Shown here piece after piece: positions 1 through 10,976 of a DNA stretch of 64,000 bases. A program made the translations under genes and the position numbers. Under the pieces are notes generated by a model. That model did no database searches and was not told the DNA's origin. It worked only from the letters and a program-made list of their open reading frames with translations. This DNA is from Aquarana catesbeiana (lineage: Eukaryota; Chordata; Amphibia; Anura; Ranidae): positions 102,197,853 to 102,261,852 of the forward strand of contig NC_133327.1 in assembly GCF_042186555.1 (NCBI RefSeq), given 5' to 3'. The first letter of the stretch is position 1. Every line of letters starts with the position of its first letter.

Positions 1-390
1 GATAGATCTAAGGGCTCCTGCACAGGGACAGGGAGAAGCATAAAAAAAAATCAGGGTGTAAAAATTTGGTAGATTTCCCAAAAAAAGCTGCAGGCAGGGG
101 CGTAAGTACAGGGGTCGCAGCAGACTAAGCCCCATCCTTCAGGGGGCCCGTGTGGCTCACCTGTATACCTGGATAGGAGAGGCGGTGGGGCAGCTTATAG
201 AGGAACCGATCTCCTCACTGTTCCTTCTGAATGCCCGCTTCTCCTCCTCTCCCTCCCACAGGCATTCAGCTGCTGCAGGAGGAACATGGAAGGAGTAGTT
301 TTCTCTATATGCCGACTCACTGCCTCTCCTAGCCAGGTTATTTGTGCTGCCCCCAAGCCCCTGTGCTCTCTCCCGCCCCTTTACATCCAT
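1..390. other. Unassigned sequence with repeat fragment
   Basis: No gene is seen. Around 95-155 there is a fragment beginning CAGGGGCGTAAGTAC that resembles the ends of other repeats in this window (CAGTGGCGTCACTA near 2160 and 43373, CAGGGGCGTTGCTA at 41932), so it is probably a decayed end of a hAT-like repeat. The rest is unremarkable. Confidence 0.4.
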
Positions 391-1690
391 AGTTACTTAG
401 TTACATAGTTGGTAAAGTTGAATAAAGACAACAGTTCGTCCAGTTCAACCTGTGTTGGTGTGTGTGCATGTAGAAAATCATTTCCCATAACCTTGTATAT
501 TGTTTTCGCTAAGATGCACATCCAAGAGTCTTTTAAAACTATCCATACTTCCTGCCGACACCACTGATTGTGAAAGAGAGTTCCATATCCTTAACACCCT
601 GACAGTGAAAGACCCCCTATGTGGCTTAAGGTTAAACCGTTTCTCTTTTGTCTCATCGTGTGTCCTCTTACACTTCCTGGGACTGAATCGTTTCATACTT
701 ACGCTGGGATCACCGTTGAGATATTTGCATAGTGCTATCATATCTCCTCTCAAGCGCCTCTTCTCCGGGGAGAATAAATTTAGTGCTAGTAGTCATTCCT
801 CATAATTGATGTCCTCCAGTCCCCACAATAATTTAGTTGTCCTTCTCTGGACTCACTCCAGCTCCAGCACATCCCTTGGGCATCCCTGAGGACTGGTGAC
901 CAGAGCTGGATGGAATACTCCAGATGAGGTCGAAACAGAGTTTTATAAAGTGGCAGGATTATCATTTTATCTCTGGAGTAAATTCCTTTTTTAATGCATG
1001 CTAATATTCTGCTAGCTTTACTTGTTGTAGCTTGACACTTCATGCTATTTCTCAGTCTGTCTTCTACTAGGACCCCCAGATCTTTCTCTATCCTGGAATC
1101 CCCTAGGGGTTCTTACCCAGTGAGTAACTTGCATTTATATTTTTACCCCTCAAGTGCATTACCTTACATTTACTAATGTTAAACTTAATTTGCCATCTAG
1201 TAACCCCCTCCATTAATTTATTCAGGTCCTCTTGTAAAGTTTCTTTATCCTGCTGTGATGTAATTGCCCTACTTATTTTCGTGTCGTCAGCAAACACCGA
1301 GATTGAGCCATTTAGCCCAGCCTCTGTATCATTTATAAATAAATTAAACAGAATTGGTCCCAGGACAGAGCCTTGGGGTACCCCACTAACCACTCTAGAC
1401 CATTCTGAGTAGTTCCCCCTATCCAAAAAAAAACCCTTTGGTCTATACCCACTGACCTCAGTTTGTAGATTAAGTGTTTGTGGGGGACCGTATTAAATGC
1501 TTTTGCAAAATCCAGATACACCACATCCACCGGCCTACCCCTGTCCAGATGGCAGCTCACTTCCTTGTAGAATGTTAAAAGGGTTGATTTGGCGGTTTGG
1601 CGAGAGCGACCTTTCATAAACCCAGGCTGATTACTGCTAATGATACTATTTTCATCAGCAAATTCTATGATATGGTCCCTTATCATCCCC
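391..1690 (-). mobile_element. CR1-like LINE, 5'-truncated
   Basis: A minus-strand non-LTR retrotransposon fragment. The 3' end lies near 391-440, where the minus strand reads through TTGAACTGGACGAACTG and TTTACCAACTATGTAAC, a tail I recognise from amphibian and reptilian CR1/L2-type LINEs. Coding remnants cover the second half of the reverse transcriptase and the C-terminal region. The element stops abruptly near 1690 next to a C-rich tract, as expected for incomplete target-primed reverse transcription. No target-site duplication was identified. CR1 assignment rests on the motif series in the pseudogene entry and is an inference from family knowledge. Confidence 0.85.
478..1686 (-). pseudogene. 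CR1-type reverse transcriptase remnant
   Basis: Decayed ORF2 of the CR1-like LINE, copying LINE RNA into DNA at a nicked target when intact. Four frame blocks read in order on the minus strand. 1686-1333 carries the RT motif YLDFAKAFNTVPHK. 1426-1103 carries VPQGSVLGPILFNLFIND and the catalytic box VFADDTKI. 1043-786 carries LPLYKTLFRPHLEYSIQLW. 753-478 carries the C-terminal block ending with a FTVRVLRIWNSLSQSVV-type motif, typical of CR1 C-termini. The blocks lie in different frames, so there are at least three frameshifts. The catalytic FADD is preserved, but the endonuclease domain and RT N-terminus are missing. It is certainly non-functional. Confidence 0.85.
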
Positions 1691-2667
1691 CACAGCTCTG
1701 CCAGGTTCCCCCCCCCCCTCCCCTCTCCTGCCGGCTGCTGCGGAGGATGATGTCAGGATAGAAAGCAGGGAAGGGGCCGGTAAACATGTAATTTACCAGC
1801 CCCTTCCTTGTCAGTACCGATCACTGACTCTGTCTATCACTAACTGAAGCATAGTAAACTGTGTTTACTATGCTTCAGTTTGTGAATGAAGGGGAAGCTC
1901 TGTACAGAGCTATTCCTGTCCATTCATTCTGTGCAGCTGAGGTTGCAGATATGGAGATTGAAGGCCATATCCTCAATCTCCTTTCTCTGTCTCAAAGGGG
2001 GAACATCAGAGGTCTGTTTAGAGCCCTGATATCTCACCAAAGCTCCCCAACGGGGCTCATAAAAAAAATTAAAAGATTATAAAAAAAAATGTAAAAAAAT
2101 AATAACAAAATAAAATGGTAGAAAAAAAAAGTATAACAAAAATAAAAAACTACTGACATCAGTGGCGTCACTACCAGGGTCGCAAAGGTCACATTGCACC
2201 TGGACCGTGGCATTCCAACGCCAGGCTCAGAGGTTTATTGCACCAGGGAGGTTCTTGTCATGTCTCTGGCTGAAGGTACTGTGTACAATCTGCCATAGAA
2301 GCAAATGGTTGTACGTGGGCATACTCTTGTAAATTCTAATGCTTGGCTCTTACAAGAATGTGGCTGCATACAGTCATGTAATTGTATGGCATGCTGTACA
2401 TGGCACCTGCGGCTTCCTTGGTGTAACAAATGCTTGAATTGTTATGCCTAGCATTTTTTATGCCCCTCAGTGTATGTATGCATTAGGCCTAGTGCATAAT
2501 CTGCTAATCTGCGAAGATTCAGAGTAAGACTTGGTGATGTCACAATTGTATTACTTGCTGTCACTCTTACTGAAGGTTCAACTTAGTTGAGGTAGTCAAG
2601 CCTTTTGTCTACCAAGAAGGCTTCCCTCACATAGGTTCTCAGCACAAAAAAAGGCATGGTAAGTCAG
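1691..2667. other. Non-coding stretch with two hairpins
   Basis: No gene. Two inverted repeats are visible: 1768-1784 with 1792-1807 (GGAAGGGGCCGGTAAA-type stem) and a perfect 17-bp stem at 1843-1859 with 1863-1879 (ACTGAAGCATAGTAAAC). These look like pieces of a foldback repeat. 2160-2440 begins CAGTGGCGTCACTA, resembling the hAT-like ends elsewhere in the window. 2055-2150 is A-rich. Confidence 0.5.
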
Positions 2668-3493
2668 TAAGGCCCCTTTCACACTGGGGCGGTGGGGGCG
2701 TCGGCGGTACAACAGCGCTATTTTTAGCGCTGCTGTACCGTCGTTCTTGCAGCGGTATTCGGCCGCTAGCAGTGTGGTTTTAACCCCCGCTGGCGGCCGA
2801 AAAAGGGTTAAAATCCCTCGTACAGCGCGGCTATAGCCGCGGTATTGCCGCGGTATAGCCGCGCTGTCCCATTGATTTCTCTTTCAAAAACTTTTATTGG
2901 TTTTATACAAAGACAAAAAAATAGAATACAAAATTTGTATCGACATATCATGTACCATCAGATGGTAAGTAACCTTCCCCTGCAGGGTCTAGAGAGCTAA
3001 CAGTGGTAAGGCTCGCTAAGATTGTTAAATTATTGCTAGGAGGAACAATGCCTGGCGAAAAGTTACTGGAACAAATATATAAAGGGACCCTTAGGATCAT
3101 GACCATGGACAAGAGTGGGTCTAGAGGATCCCACCGGCACCCCAGACGGGATCATGCTGTGCACAGTGGGAGCCCCCACGCTTCCCTTTACCAGCCACTA
3201 TCCTGAGGTCCTAGTGTCCCAGGTCTCATTTCTAACTAAATACTATAGGCTACAGCTGAACAGCGTGAACCCTGGAACATCAATCAATTACTTGTCCCAA
3301 TAATAAGAATTTCTGTTCAAAAGAAACCTTACAGCAATTTTAAGGAGGATGTGACCTAGTCTCCCCCGGCAGGTGAACATAATCGACGAGAGTTAAGACT
3401 AGAAGAGTAGAAGAGAAATAGAGAAGGTGAGAAAGTGAGAGAGGAAAGTTAGCCGGCCATCTGGAGGGGCCCCCGCCCCCCAATTGTCCACTT

Positions 3494-6400
3494 TTAGTTA
3501 TGGGGTTGGATTCCGGGTATAAGAGAGATGCCAACGAACTTTGCCCAAGGCTCCCAAATAGTTTCAAATTGCGTTTTGTCATCTAGGATGCTAGCTAGTT
3601 TCTCCTGGGCCATAATCCAGGAAATTTTATGAATTGCTGCTTTCACCGAGACTTTGGGCTGTTTCCAAGCCTTAGCAATGGTGAGTTTTGCACCCAGGAG
3701 GATAAAGTGTATAAGTTTACGTGAGTGCTTCAGAGTCTTGGGCAAGTTATCATTGAGAAGGGCTATGGCCGGAGATTTCGGGATTTGGATTTGCGTTGTT
3801 TTCCGTATTAGGGAGAATATCTTGTCCCAAAAGGGCCTCAGTCTAGGGCATTCCCACCAGACATGAGCCATTGAGCCCAAGAGCTGACACCCCCGAAAAC
3901 ACTTGGGGTCAGCTGTTGGGAACATTCTGGAGAGCTTGGCAGGGGTAAGATACCATCTTGTCAAAACCTTAACACTTCCTTCGATTAAGGAAATGTTTTT
4001 AATACCTTTAAAGGCTCTGTCAAAGGAGCTTCTTTATTTAGAGGCTTCCCATTAAAAAGCTAGATCTCTTTCCCAGTCAAGCATATAGGGAGACTTTTGG
4101 GGGTGAAGGGCTAGTGACTGGTAGATGACGGAAATCCCTCCCCTCTGTTCCAAAGAGCGACCACACCATAGTTCATATGGCGTAAAGGCAGTATGTGAGG
4201 GAATATCTCCTCTCCAACATTGGCAGAGGAAATGTCTTTTTTGGTGGCATCTGAAACGCTCAGAGTTCGGCATTTCCAGAAGCCTTACACCTTGCTCCAA
4301 GGAGATAGGACCCTCATTCGTGAAAAAATGTCCGATTCGGTACAGTCCCTTGTCCAACCACCAACGAAAAGCCTTAATATCCAACCCAGGGGGAAAATCA
4401 GGATTATTGAAGATGTGTGCCAAGGGAAGGCATCTTGAGATTAGGGACAAATTTTTCCTAAGGTTATCTCATAAGTGAAATGATTGAGATAGAGATGGGG
4501 AGAGTATTGGGGGTCTCTGTTTGTGGGGAGTCCAGAGGAGAAAGTCCAGGGTATATGTGGGGACTGCCTGTCTCTCAATCTGAATCCAGTCTGGCTTCTC
4601 TGCCTTAGAGTAAACCGTGGATATTTGGGCCAGCCTAGCTGCTTGAAAGTACCAGAAGAGCTGAGGAGCCCCCATGCCACCCTGAGCTCTTGGCAGGAAT
4701 AGGGTTTTTTGTTGAAATCTATGTCCTCTCCCCCCCCAGATGAATTTGGTGATCTTCTTTTGGAAATTGGATAGGTGTTCTTTGTTTATTTATCGGAATG
4801 GCCCTGAAAAGGCATAGCAGTCTGGGCAAAAGTGTCATCTTTACTGCGTGAACTCTGCCCAGCCAGGAAATCTCACCCTTGGACCATGATCCCAGATCAG
4901 CCGCTAATTTACGGTACATTGGCGGAAAGTTTAAGGAGTACAATTGTTCCGTTCTAGTCGGAAGTTTAATTCCTAAATAATCTATCCATTGGTCGTTCCA
5001 TTTAAAGTCAAAGGAGCTTTGGAGTGCAGAAACCGTATCGGACTGCAGGGAGACGTTTAAAGCTGATGATTTAGAATAATTTACCTTAAGGCCTGAGGTG
5101 CCAGAGAAGTCTTTCAATAGTTTGCATAAATTAGGGAGTGATGTGATAGGAGACGTTATGAAAAGGAGCATATCATCGGCGAAGAGCCCACACTTGTGGA
5201 CTTGTTCTCCACAGGATACGCCGTGGATGTTAGGGTTTGATCTAATCGCTATCGCGAGTGTTTCTATGGCCATGGCGAAAATCAGAGGGGAGAGAGGGCA
5301 TCCCTGTCTCGTCCCTCTCGCTATTTGAAGGGGTTTGGAGTATTGGCCCTGTAGTCGGATTATTGCTGCCGGGTTGGAGTAGAGGGTCGTAATATCCCTA
5401 AGAATCTAGCCCCGAAACCCCATCTCTTCAGGAGGGAAAAAAGGTATGGCCACTCGATCGAGTCGAAGGCTTTATGTAAATCTAACGACAACAGCATTCC
5501 TGCTTGTTTGGGGCCCCCCTCCCAATTTGATTGGAGAATGGAGACAATGTCCACCGCTCTCCTAATTTGATCTGGGCCCTGCCTCCCCGGGATAAAACCT
5601 ACCTGATCTTTGTGTACGTACTGCTTGATAAAGGAGGCTAGTCAGTTGGCTAAGATTTTAGTGAGTATCTTGAGGTCGTTATTGATAAGGGAAATGGGCC
5701 TATAGTTCTCTACTTCTTCGTGGTTCTTATTGGGTTTTTTGAATAACTGTTATGAAAGCCGTGTTCAGGTGGGGATCCATTGGGGAGCCTGATTTCTTGG
5801 AGTTGAAAAATTTTGCCATATGGGGGGCCAGTATATCCCCGAACTTTTTGTAGTAAGGGACTGACAAACCATCCGGCCCCGGGGCCGAACCTGTCTTAAG
5901 GTTTTTGATAACTTCCCTTATCTCGTCTGAGGAAAAGGGTTCCCACATAAGGTCTCTATGGTCCTTAGAAAGAGAAGGCAGTTTAATATTCGAGAAAAAG
6001 GAAGCGATCGAGATGTCTCTCGGTTTTTGTGTGGCTTTGTATAATCCTGAGTAAAATTCGTGGAAAGCTTTCATGATTTTTGATGGATTGGCCGTAGGAG
6101 GTTGACCCGCTATGTACACTTTGGGGAAAGTACGAGATTGGAACTTGGGGGAGAGTTTCGCGGCAAGCATTGTCCCGACTCTGTCCTTGTGGCAGTAAAA
6201 TTTTGCTCCGCTCCATCTAATGTGTTTTTCGGCTTTGGCGGTTAAAGCTAAGTTGAGTTCCAATCTAATCGTGTCTAGTTTTTCATTAAGATCTTTAGAC
6301 GGAGTTTTTTTGTGTTCGATTTTTAAAGCAATAAATTTCTGCTCAAGCATATGAATATCGATCAGCCTCTCCTTTTTAACTTGAGTGGCTAATCTGATGA

Positions 6401-7357
6401 GTTCACCACGGACCGAGGCCTTGTGGGCTGCCCACAGTGTTTCGGGGGAGATGTTTCCCACATCATTTATCCGAAAATATTCCTTGATCACGTCTGCTAC
6501 TAATTTGGCTTTAACCGGATCCCCCAGGAGAGACTCGTTCAATCTCCAATAAAAGCCCCTGCTACGGGACAGAACGTTTTTCAACCTCATGAGGACCATG
6601 AGTGGTCCAACCAGACTATGTCTAAAATTTTAGCTTTAGAGGAGAGAGGGATGAGATTAGACTGAATCAGTATGTGGTCTATCCTTGCGTAGGTCTGGTG
6701 GGGAGAGGAGAAGTGTGTAAAGTCCCTGGCCGTGGGATTCAACTCCCTCCAAATATCTACTAACCCCTGGGAGTGAATCATTTTGGCTATTCTGGTGCTT
6801 AATTTTGTGGGGCGTGTTAGTCTTCCTTTGAGAGGGTTGTTTTTGTCTAGACCCTGGTCAAACGCTACATTTGAGTCCCCTCCCCAAATGACTTTTCCCT
6901 CCAGGAGGGGGTCGAGAGTTGTAAAGAGGTTCTGAAAGAAGGTTGCTTGACCCTTATTAGGGGCATAATAAGAGATTATGGAGTATAGTACTGCCTCCAG
7001 AGTGCCCTTTACAAGAATGAACCTGCCCTCTGGGTCTTTAAGATCAGAAATATGGTTAAATCTACTGTTTTTAGAGAAAAGTACTGCTACGCCTTTGGTT
7101 TTGTTTGGCGCGTTGGCCAGAAAAAAAGATGGGTAGTAGGCGTGTAGGAACTTGGGACTGTACCGAATTGGGAAATGCGTCTCCTGTAGGAGTACTACAT
7201 CTAGTTTGAGGGATTTGTAATGGTCCAAAGCTACTCTTCTTTTCCTAGGAGAATTGAGCCCCTGAGCGTTGTGAGAGGCCACCCTGAGATCTAGACCCTT
7301 AGACACTAAATCAGCCATGGGAACAGAGGGGAGAGTGATCACCGGCCCAGCAGCCAC
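3494..7357 (-). pseudogene. L1 ORF2 remnant (endonuclease + reverse transcriptase)
   Basis: ORF2 of the first L1, which nicks target DNA and reverse-transcribes the LINE RNA. 7357-6587 is an APE-type endonuclease: QETHF, SYYAPNKG, WGGDSNVAFD and RIDHILI appear in the expected order, and LDHSW corresponds to the catalytic SDH-type motif. 6599-5727 is the linker and RT start, with GSAPGPDGLS. About 5554-5360 carries SLDLHKAFDSIEW, and 5273-4719 carries the FADDMLLF box and YLGIKLP. 3964-3494 is the C-terminal Cys/His knuckle (CFRGC followed by HVWWECP). The frame changes several times and stops are present, so the protein cannot be made. The start at 7357 is the first Met upstream of the endonuclease; residues before about 29 are uncertain. 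Confidence 0.88.
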
Positions 7358-8240
7358 TTACCTCGTGTTGGAGTGTAATCATAGAGGACGTGAAGGGGAG
7401 CTGGTCCGTGCCATGACTGAGTGCGGGAGGAGCCGAGGCATCCCCAGACCGCCAGCTAGAAGAGAAAAAGGTGGTGAGAAAAAGTGGAGGGAAGAAGGAG
7501 AGACAAGTAGACAAAGAAAACAACAACAACAATAATGACAAGGGCCCTCTAAGAGGACCCACGGAGGGTAGCGGTGCGTCTGACCGCTTGAACTCCATTT
7601 TAAATCTTCCCTCGTCCGTAGTGGGCGAGGGAAGTCTCACTCCGCAGCAACTCATTGGTTTCCCTTGAAGTGAGAGGAGGCGCAAGGGTACCACCCCAGA
7701 CCCATACTTCAATGTAACTTTAACAACAAACTTGCATAACGTAGTATGAGATCTTCATCTCATTAAGTGCAATATTGTACTGCAATCGTAGAACTATATA
7801 AACATTCGCGAAGACTATAAAAAGGAATCAGGGGGAGCTATCAACACAAAATTAATTAAAGTAGAAAAAGAGTGGCCACCAGCTCTAAGCTACCTACAAC
7901 CCTAAGCCTGGATCTGAAAAGAAAATTGGTTACTGAGTGCTATGAAGAACTGAAGTCTCAGTGTTCTAAATCTCAGATCGGATTGAAAAGAGATCTCTCT
8001 CCCGCTTCTAAAAGGCAAAGGGAGCTCTGGAGCTGTTCTCCATAGGTGATTCACTTCGGAAAGCCTCAACAGCAGGCGGTGTCCATTCTGTAAAGGAGAC
8101 AGAATGACCTGTAACAGAAGCCCCGATTGGGCCGTGGGATTGGAAGGAAGAGCATTAGCTCAATCAAAGTAGGGGAGCAGTCCCGAACAGGAAAGACCGT
8201 GGAAGGTCTGGGTGTAAAAGAAGGGGACCTTCAATCCCCG

Positions 8241-9452
8241 TTATGGGGGTCTGCCATCCTTGCTCCTCTTGGAAGGGCCCTTGATCCAGAGAGGGGAGAC
8301 TGGGCTGCCTGGAGGGGGGCGTTTGGATGAGCCCGAAGAGGATGAGGAGAGTTCCATGGGGGCTTCCTGGGAGATCAGCTTGAGGGAGAGGAAAAGTCTC
8401 TCACCTTCCGGGAGGTTGGAGAAAGCGTAGGACTTGCCTTGTAAGGAAAACTTTACTGCAAAGGGGAATGTCCAGCGGTATCTGATGTCTCGTTCTGTCA
8501 AAACTGAAAGGAGGGGTTTGAGGGTGCGTCTTTTTTGTATGGTGGATTGAGCTAGGTCAGCAAAGACCTGAATTTGGTGACCCTGATGATGGAGCTTGGG
8601 CTTCAGACGAGATTGTCTCATTACCTCCTCTTTGACCGCGTAGAAGTGCGGTTTTACTATTATGTCCCTTGGGGACCCGTCCTTCCTCGGGGGTCCCAGG
8701 GCTCTGTGCACCCTATCCAGCTCTCGCTTAAGCGGCGGGATGTTGGGAATAAGTTCTGAGATAAAGTCCTGCACCGTGAGGGGGATATCCGTAAAAGACT
8801 CAGGGAGGCCTCTTATTCGGAAGTCATACCTCCTGGACCTGTTCTCGAGTTCGTCAATTCTTGATAGGGCCGTTTTTAGCTGTTCTTGGACTGATTGGAG
8901 GTGTGCGGCATTCTGGTTGGTTCTGGCGACCGTGTGGTCAATTTTGTCTTCCATAGCCTCCATCCTAGAACCCAGGTTAGAGAGGTCCGATTTGATTGCA
9001 TTAGTGATCTGGGAAGCTGTATTGGCCAGGCCCTTTTCTAGAAGAGCAGAGGATTTGGAGAAGAGATCTTCTTGGATAGCAGAGATATCCTTAAATGAGT
9101 ATCCAGGTGGGGTGCCTGCAGATGAGTGGAGATGAGGGGATATGCCTGAAGGAGAAGCGCCATCTTCCCCCTGCTCACCGCTGGGTGTCTCTCTGTGGGC
9201 TCCCTGTGAGGCTTGGTGCTGGTGCATGCCCTGATGCGCAGTATGAAGCGTGTTGGGGCCTCCCTGAGCTGCCTGGGCATAGGTCAGGGTCGGGGGGGGT
9301 GAGTATGGGACGTTGCTCCGTCCCTTTGTACTGTGTGGCTGGGTGAGGCCTAGTTGTGTCCCCGTCAGCGGCCATCTTGGTGCACCCGTCCGCCGCCACC
9401 GCTGCGAATTGCGGGCCCAAATCTCGGCGCGCTTGTGTGCCTGCCATCTCAC
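8241..9452 (-). CDS. L1 ORF1-like RNA-binding protein
   Basis: An uninterrupted 403-codon frame in the first L1. ORF1 proteins coat LINE RNA as trimers and act as nucleic-acid chaperones. Residues 1-110 are low-complexity, basic and Pro/Gln/His-rich. About 145-205 has heptad character and ends in ELENRSRR, the usual exit from the L1 coiled coil into the RRM. Then come FRIRGLPES, ELDRVHRALG and the second half with IQVFADLAQSTIQKRR, matching the L1 ORF1 RRM and C-terminal domains. The extreme N-terminus is uncertain, because Met1 lies close to the element's 5' end and no conserved residues confirm it. The frame is open although ORF2 of the same copy is broken, so openness may be luck or recent age rather than function. 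Confidence 0.8.
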   Translation of the reverse strand: MRWQAHKRAEIWARNSQRWRRTGAPRWPLTGTQLGLTQPHSTKGRSNVPYSPPPTLTYAQAAQGGPNTLHTAHQGMHQHQASQGAHRETPSGEQGEDGASPSGISPHLHSSAGTPPGYSFKDISAIQEDLFSKSSALLEKGLANTASQITNAIKSDLSNLGSRMEAMEDKIDHTVARTNQNAAHLQSVQEQLKTALSRIDELENRSRRYDFRIRGLPESFTDIPLTVQDFISELIPNIPPLKRELDRVHRALGPPRKDGSPRDIIVKPHFYAVKEEVMRQSRLKPKLHHQGHQIQVFADLAQSTIQKRRTLKPLLSVLTERDIRYRWTFPFAVKFSLQGKSYAFSNLPEGERLFLSLKLISQEAPMELSSSSSGSSKRPPPGSPVSPLWIKGPSKRSKDGRPP

Positions 9453-9836
9453 CGTGTTCCCCTGCTGTTCCGCAAGCGGGGGGAGTGCTTGTGTGGGTCC
9501 TCCGCCTGCTAAGACCGGGGTTATGCCGCTCGTCGGTCCGGGGTGGTGCAGAGCTCCGGGCTTAGGCGGCCATCACGGAGCTCTCGCGCATGCGCACTGT
9601 CCCATTGATTTCAATGGGCAGGAGCGGTTTAGGAGCGGTGAATACACCGCTCCTTCTCCGCTCCAAAGAAGCGGTTTGCAGGACTTTTTTCACCATCCTG
9701 CCAGCGCACCGCTTCAGTGTGAAAGCCCTCGGGCTTTCACACTGAACAAACAGCGGAGGCTGTTTAGGGGCGGTTTGCAGGCGGTATTTTTAGCGCAATA
9801 ACGCCTGCAAACCGCCCAAGTGTGAAAGGGGCCTAA

Positions 9837-10498
9837 GGGGGAACGATCAGCTGCCAGGAGACCAGATGCAATATTAATGAAGTATTAATGATCCTTTGCA
9901 CTCTGTGTACCACTTTCTTTGAGTATAGCTTCCAGAGTTCAGGTTTTATTTGGGGGGAGGGGGGTCTGTATGTATGACATTTTAGACATGTTTCTTGTCA
10001 TGATAGAGAAAGTTGTTATATTCATGAATATCAATAATTTATCATAATCACCTTGCCATCAAGGGAATTAAGTGATTAATACATTGCATTAATAACATGC
10101 CGAAGCTGTGAAATGGTTGGTAAATAGTGTGATAACTGAAATTGCCTATAAAGCTTGAGATACTAATGATTATCTCAGGTTTTGTGGAAGGAAATCTGTC
10201 TTTAGGAAAAGAGCACCTAGACACGTAGCAGTGTACTAATTAAATTACCTGGCATACTTCTGCCGATATCACCAGTGTCTGAATTTATGTTACAGTATAA
10301 TATATGTTCACTGTGGGTGCAAGTATACTGAATACAACTTTCTATTAAACTCAGAGATTTCAAAAGAAAGCAATGGAATGATTGATTTACCAATAGTAAT
10401 TTACCATACTCAGCAATGGGACCATTCACTTTAATGGGAGACTTTCAGCCTGTCTTACAATATTGGGGTCTTTCTTCACATGTGACCAATTTGCCTTA
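9837..10498. other. No gene or repeat recognised
   Basis: AT-rich single-copy-looking sequence. A short G-tract lies near 9950. No ORF of note and no terminal repeats were found. Confidence 0.4.
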
Positions 10499-10779
10499 GG
10501 GCCCATTTACACTTTTGCAGTCTGTTGCACTTTGTTAACACATATTATGCCGCGGATTAAGCCATTTTTCGTTAAGTCAGCCAAATAATTTAAATTGGCT
10601 GGCAACTCACTAGACCACAATTAAAAACTGGACATGCACCTTTTTTTTTTTGCGATGCACATCAAAATGCATGGCAGTTCAATACCATGTGTTGTAGTGT
10701 GCAAGGGACATTGAATTGTCATTAGGAATAACACCACATCAACAGCCAACATGTATTGCCATACAGTGTGAATGGGACC
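10499..10779. mobile_element. Harbinger-like MITE with TTA duplication
   Basis: A 281-bp non-coding element. Terminal inverted repeats are GGGCCCATTTACACT on the left and GGTCCCATTCACACT on the right (reverse complement), flanked by TTA at 10496-10498 and 10780-10782. The TTTCACAC-like core of the terminus is shared with the MITEs at 2671 and 42606, suggesting one broad family. Confidence 0.65.
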
Positions 10780-10976
10780 TTAATGTGATTGCATAGTTCT
10801 ATAAATAGATCAGCTTGATGTAAATTATGTGATATGGGGCCATTCAGACTATGCATTGCGCTAATGCAGCACATTATTGTGCATTCAGAAAAGATATGTT
10901 AGGGCAGCTCTTTCACTTTGAATGGGCTGGCAGTGCACTGTAGTACATGTACAAAACAGATCTAACCCTTTTTTTA

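Larger units (their letters stand above)
2880..9596 (-). mobile_element. L1-type LINE, near full length, 16-bp TSD
   Basis: A 6.7-kb minus-strand LINE with ORF1 and a decayed ORF2. Both borders are set by the duplication CTGTCCCATTGATTTC at 2864-2879 and 9597-9612, which in the uninterrupted MITE would be one copy. The 3' end is A-rich and carries AATAAAAG on the minus strand near 2895. ORF1 and ORF2 are separated by about 880 bp, close to the spacing in the second L1 at 22.6-32.4 kb. The 5' region beyond ORF1 (9453-9596) is GC-rich. A second unrelated transcript is not needed to explain anything here. The family is L1/Tx1-like, judged from the ORF1 coiled coil plus RNA-binding region and the APE-type endonuclease of ORF2. 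Confidence 0.92.
2671..9833. mobile_element. Harbinger-like MITE split by an L1
   Basis: A miniature inverted-repeat element of about 430 bp in its pre-insertion form, present as 2671-2879 and 9613-9833. The terminal inverted repeats are GGCCCCTTTCACACTGGGGC on the left and, in reverse complement, GGCCCCTTTCACACTTGGGC on the right. The flanking trinucleotide TAA is found on both sides (2668-2670 and 9834-9836), matching the 3-bp TWA/TNA duplications of PIF/Harbinger transposons. The interior is GC-rich with many small palindromes and has no ORF. A 6.7-kb L1 sits in the middle with its own 16-bp duplication, so the MITE is older than the L1. Superfamily assignment is from the TSD length and is an inference. 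Confidence 0.8.
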
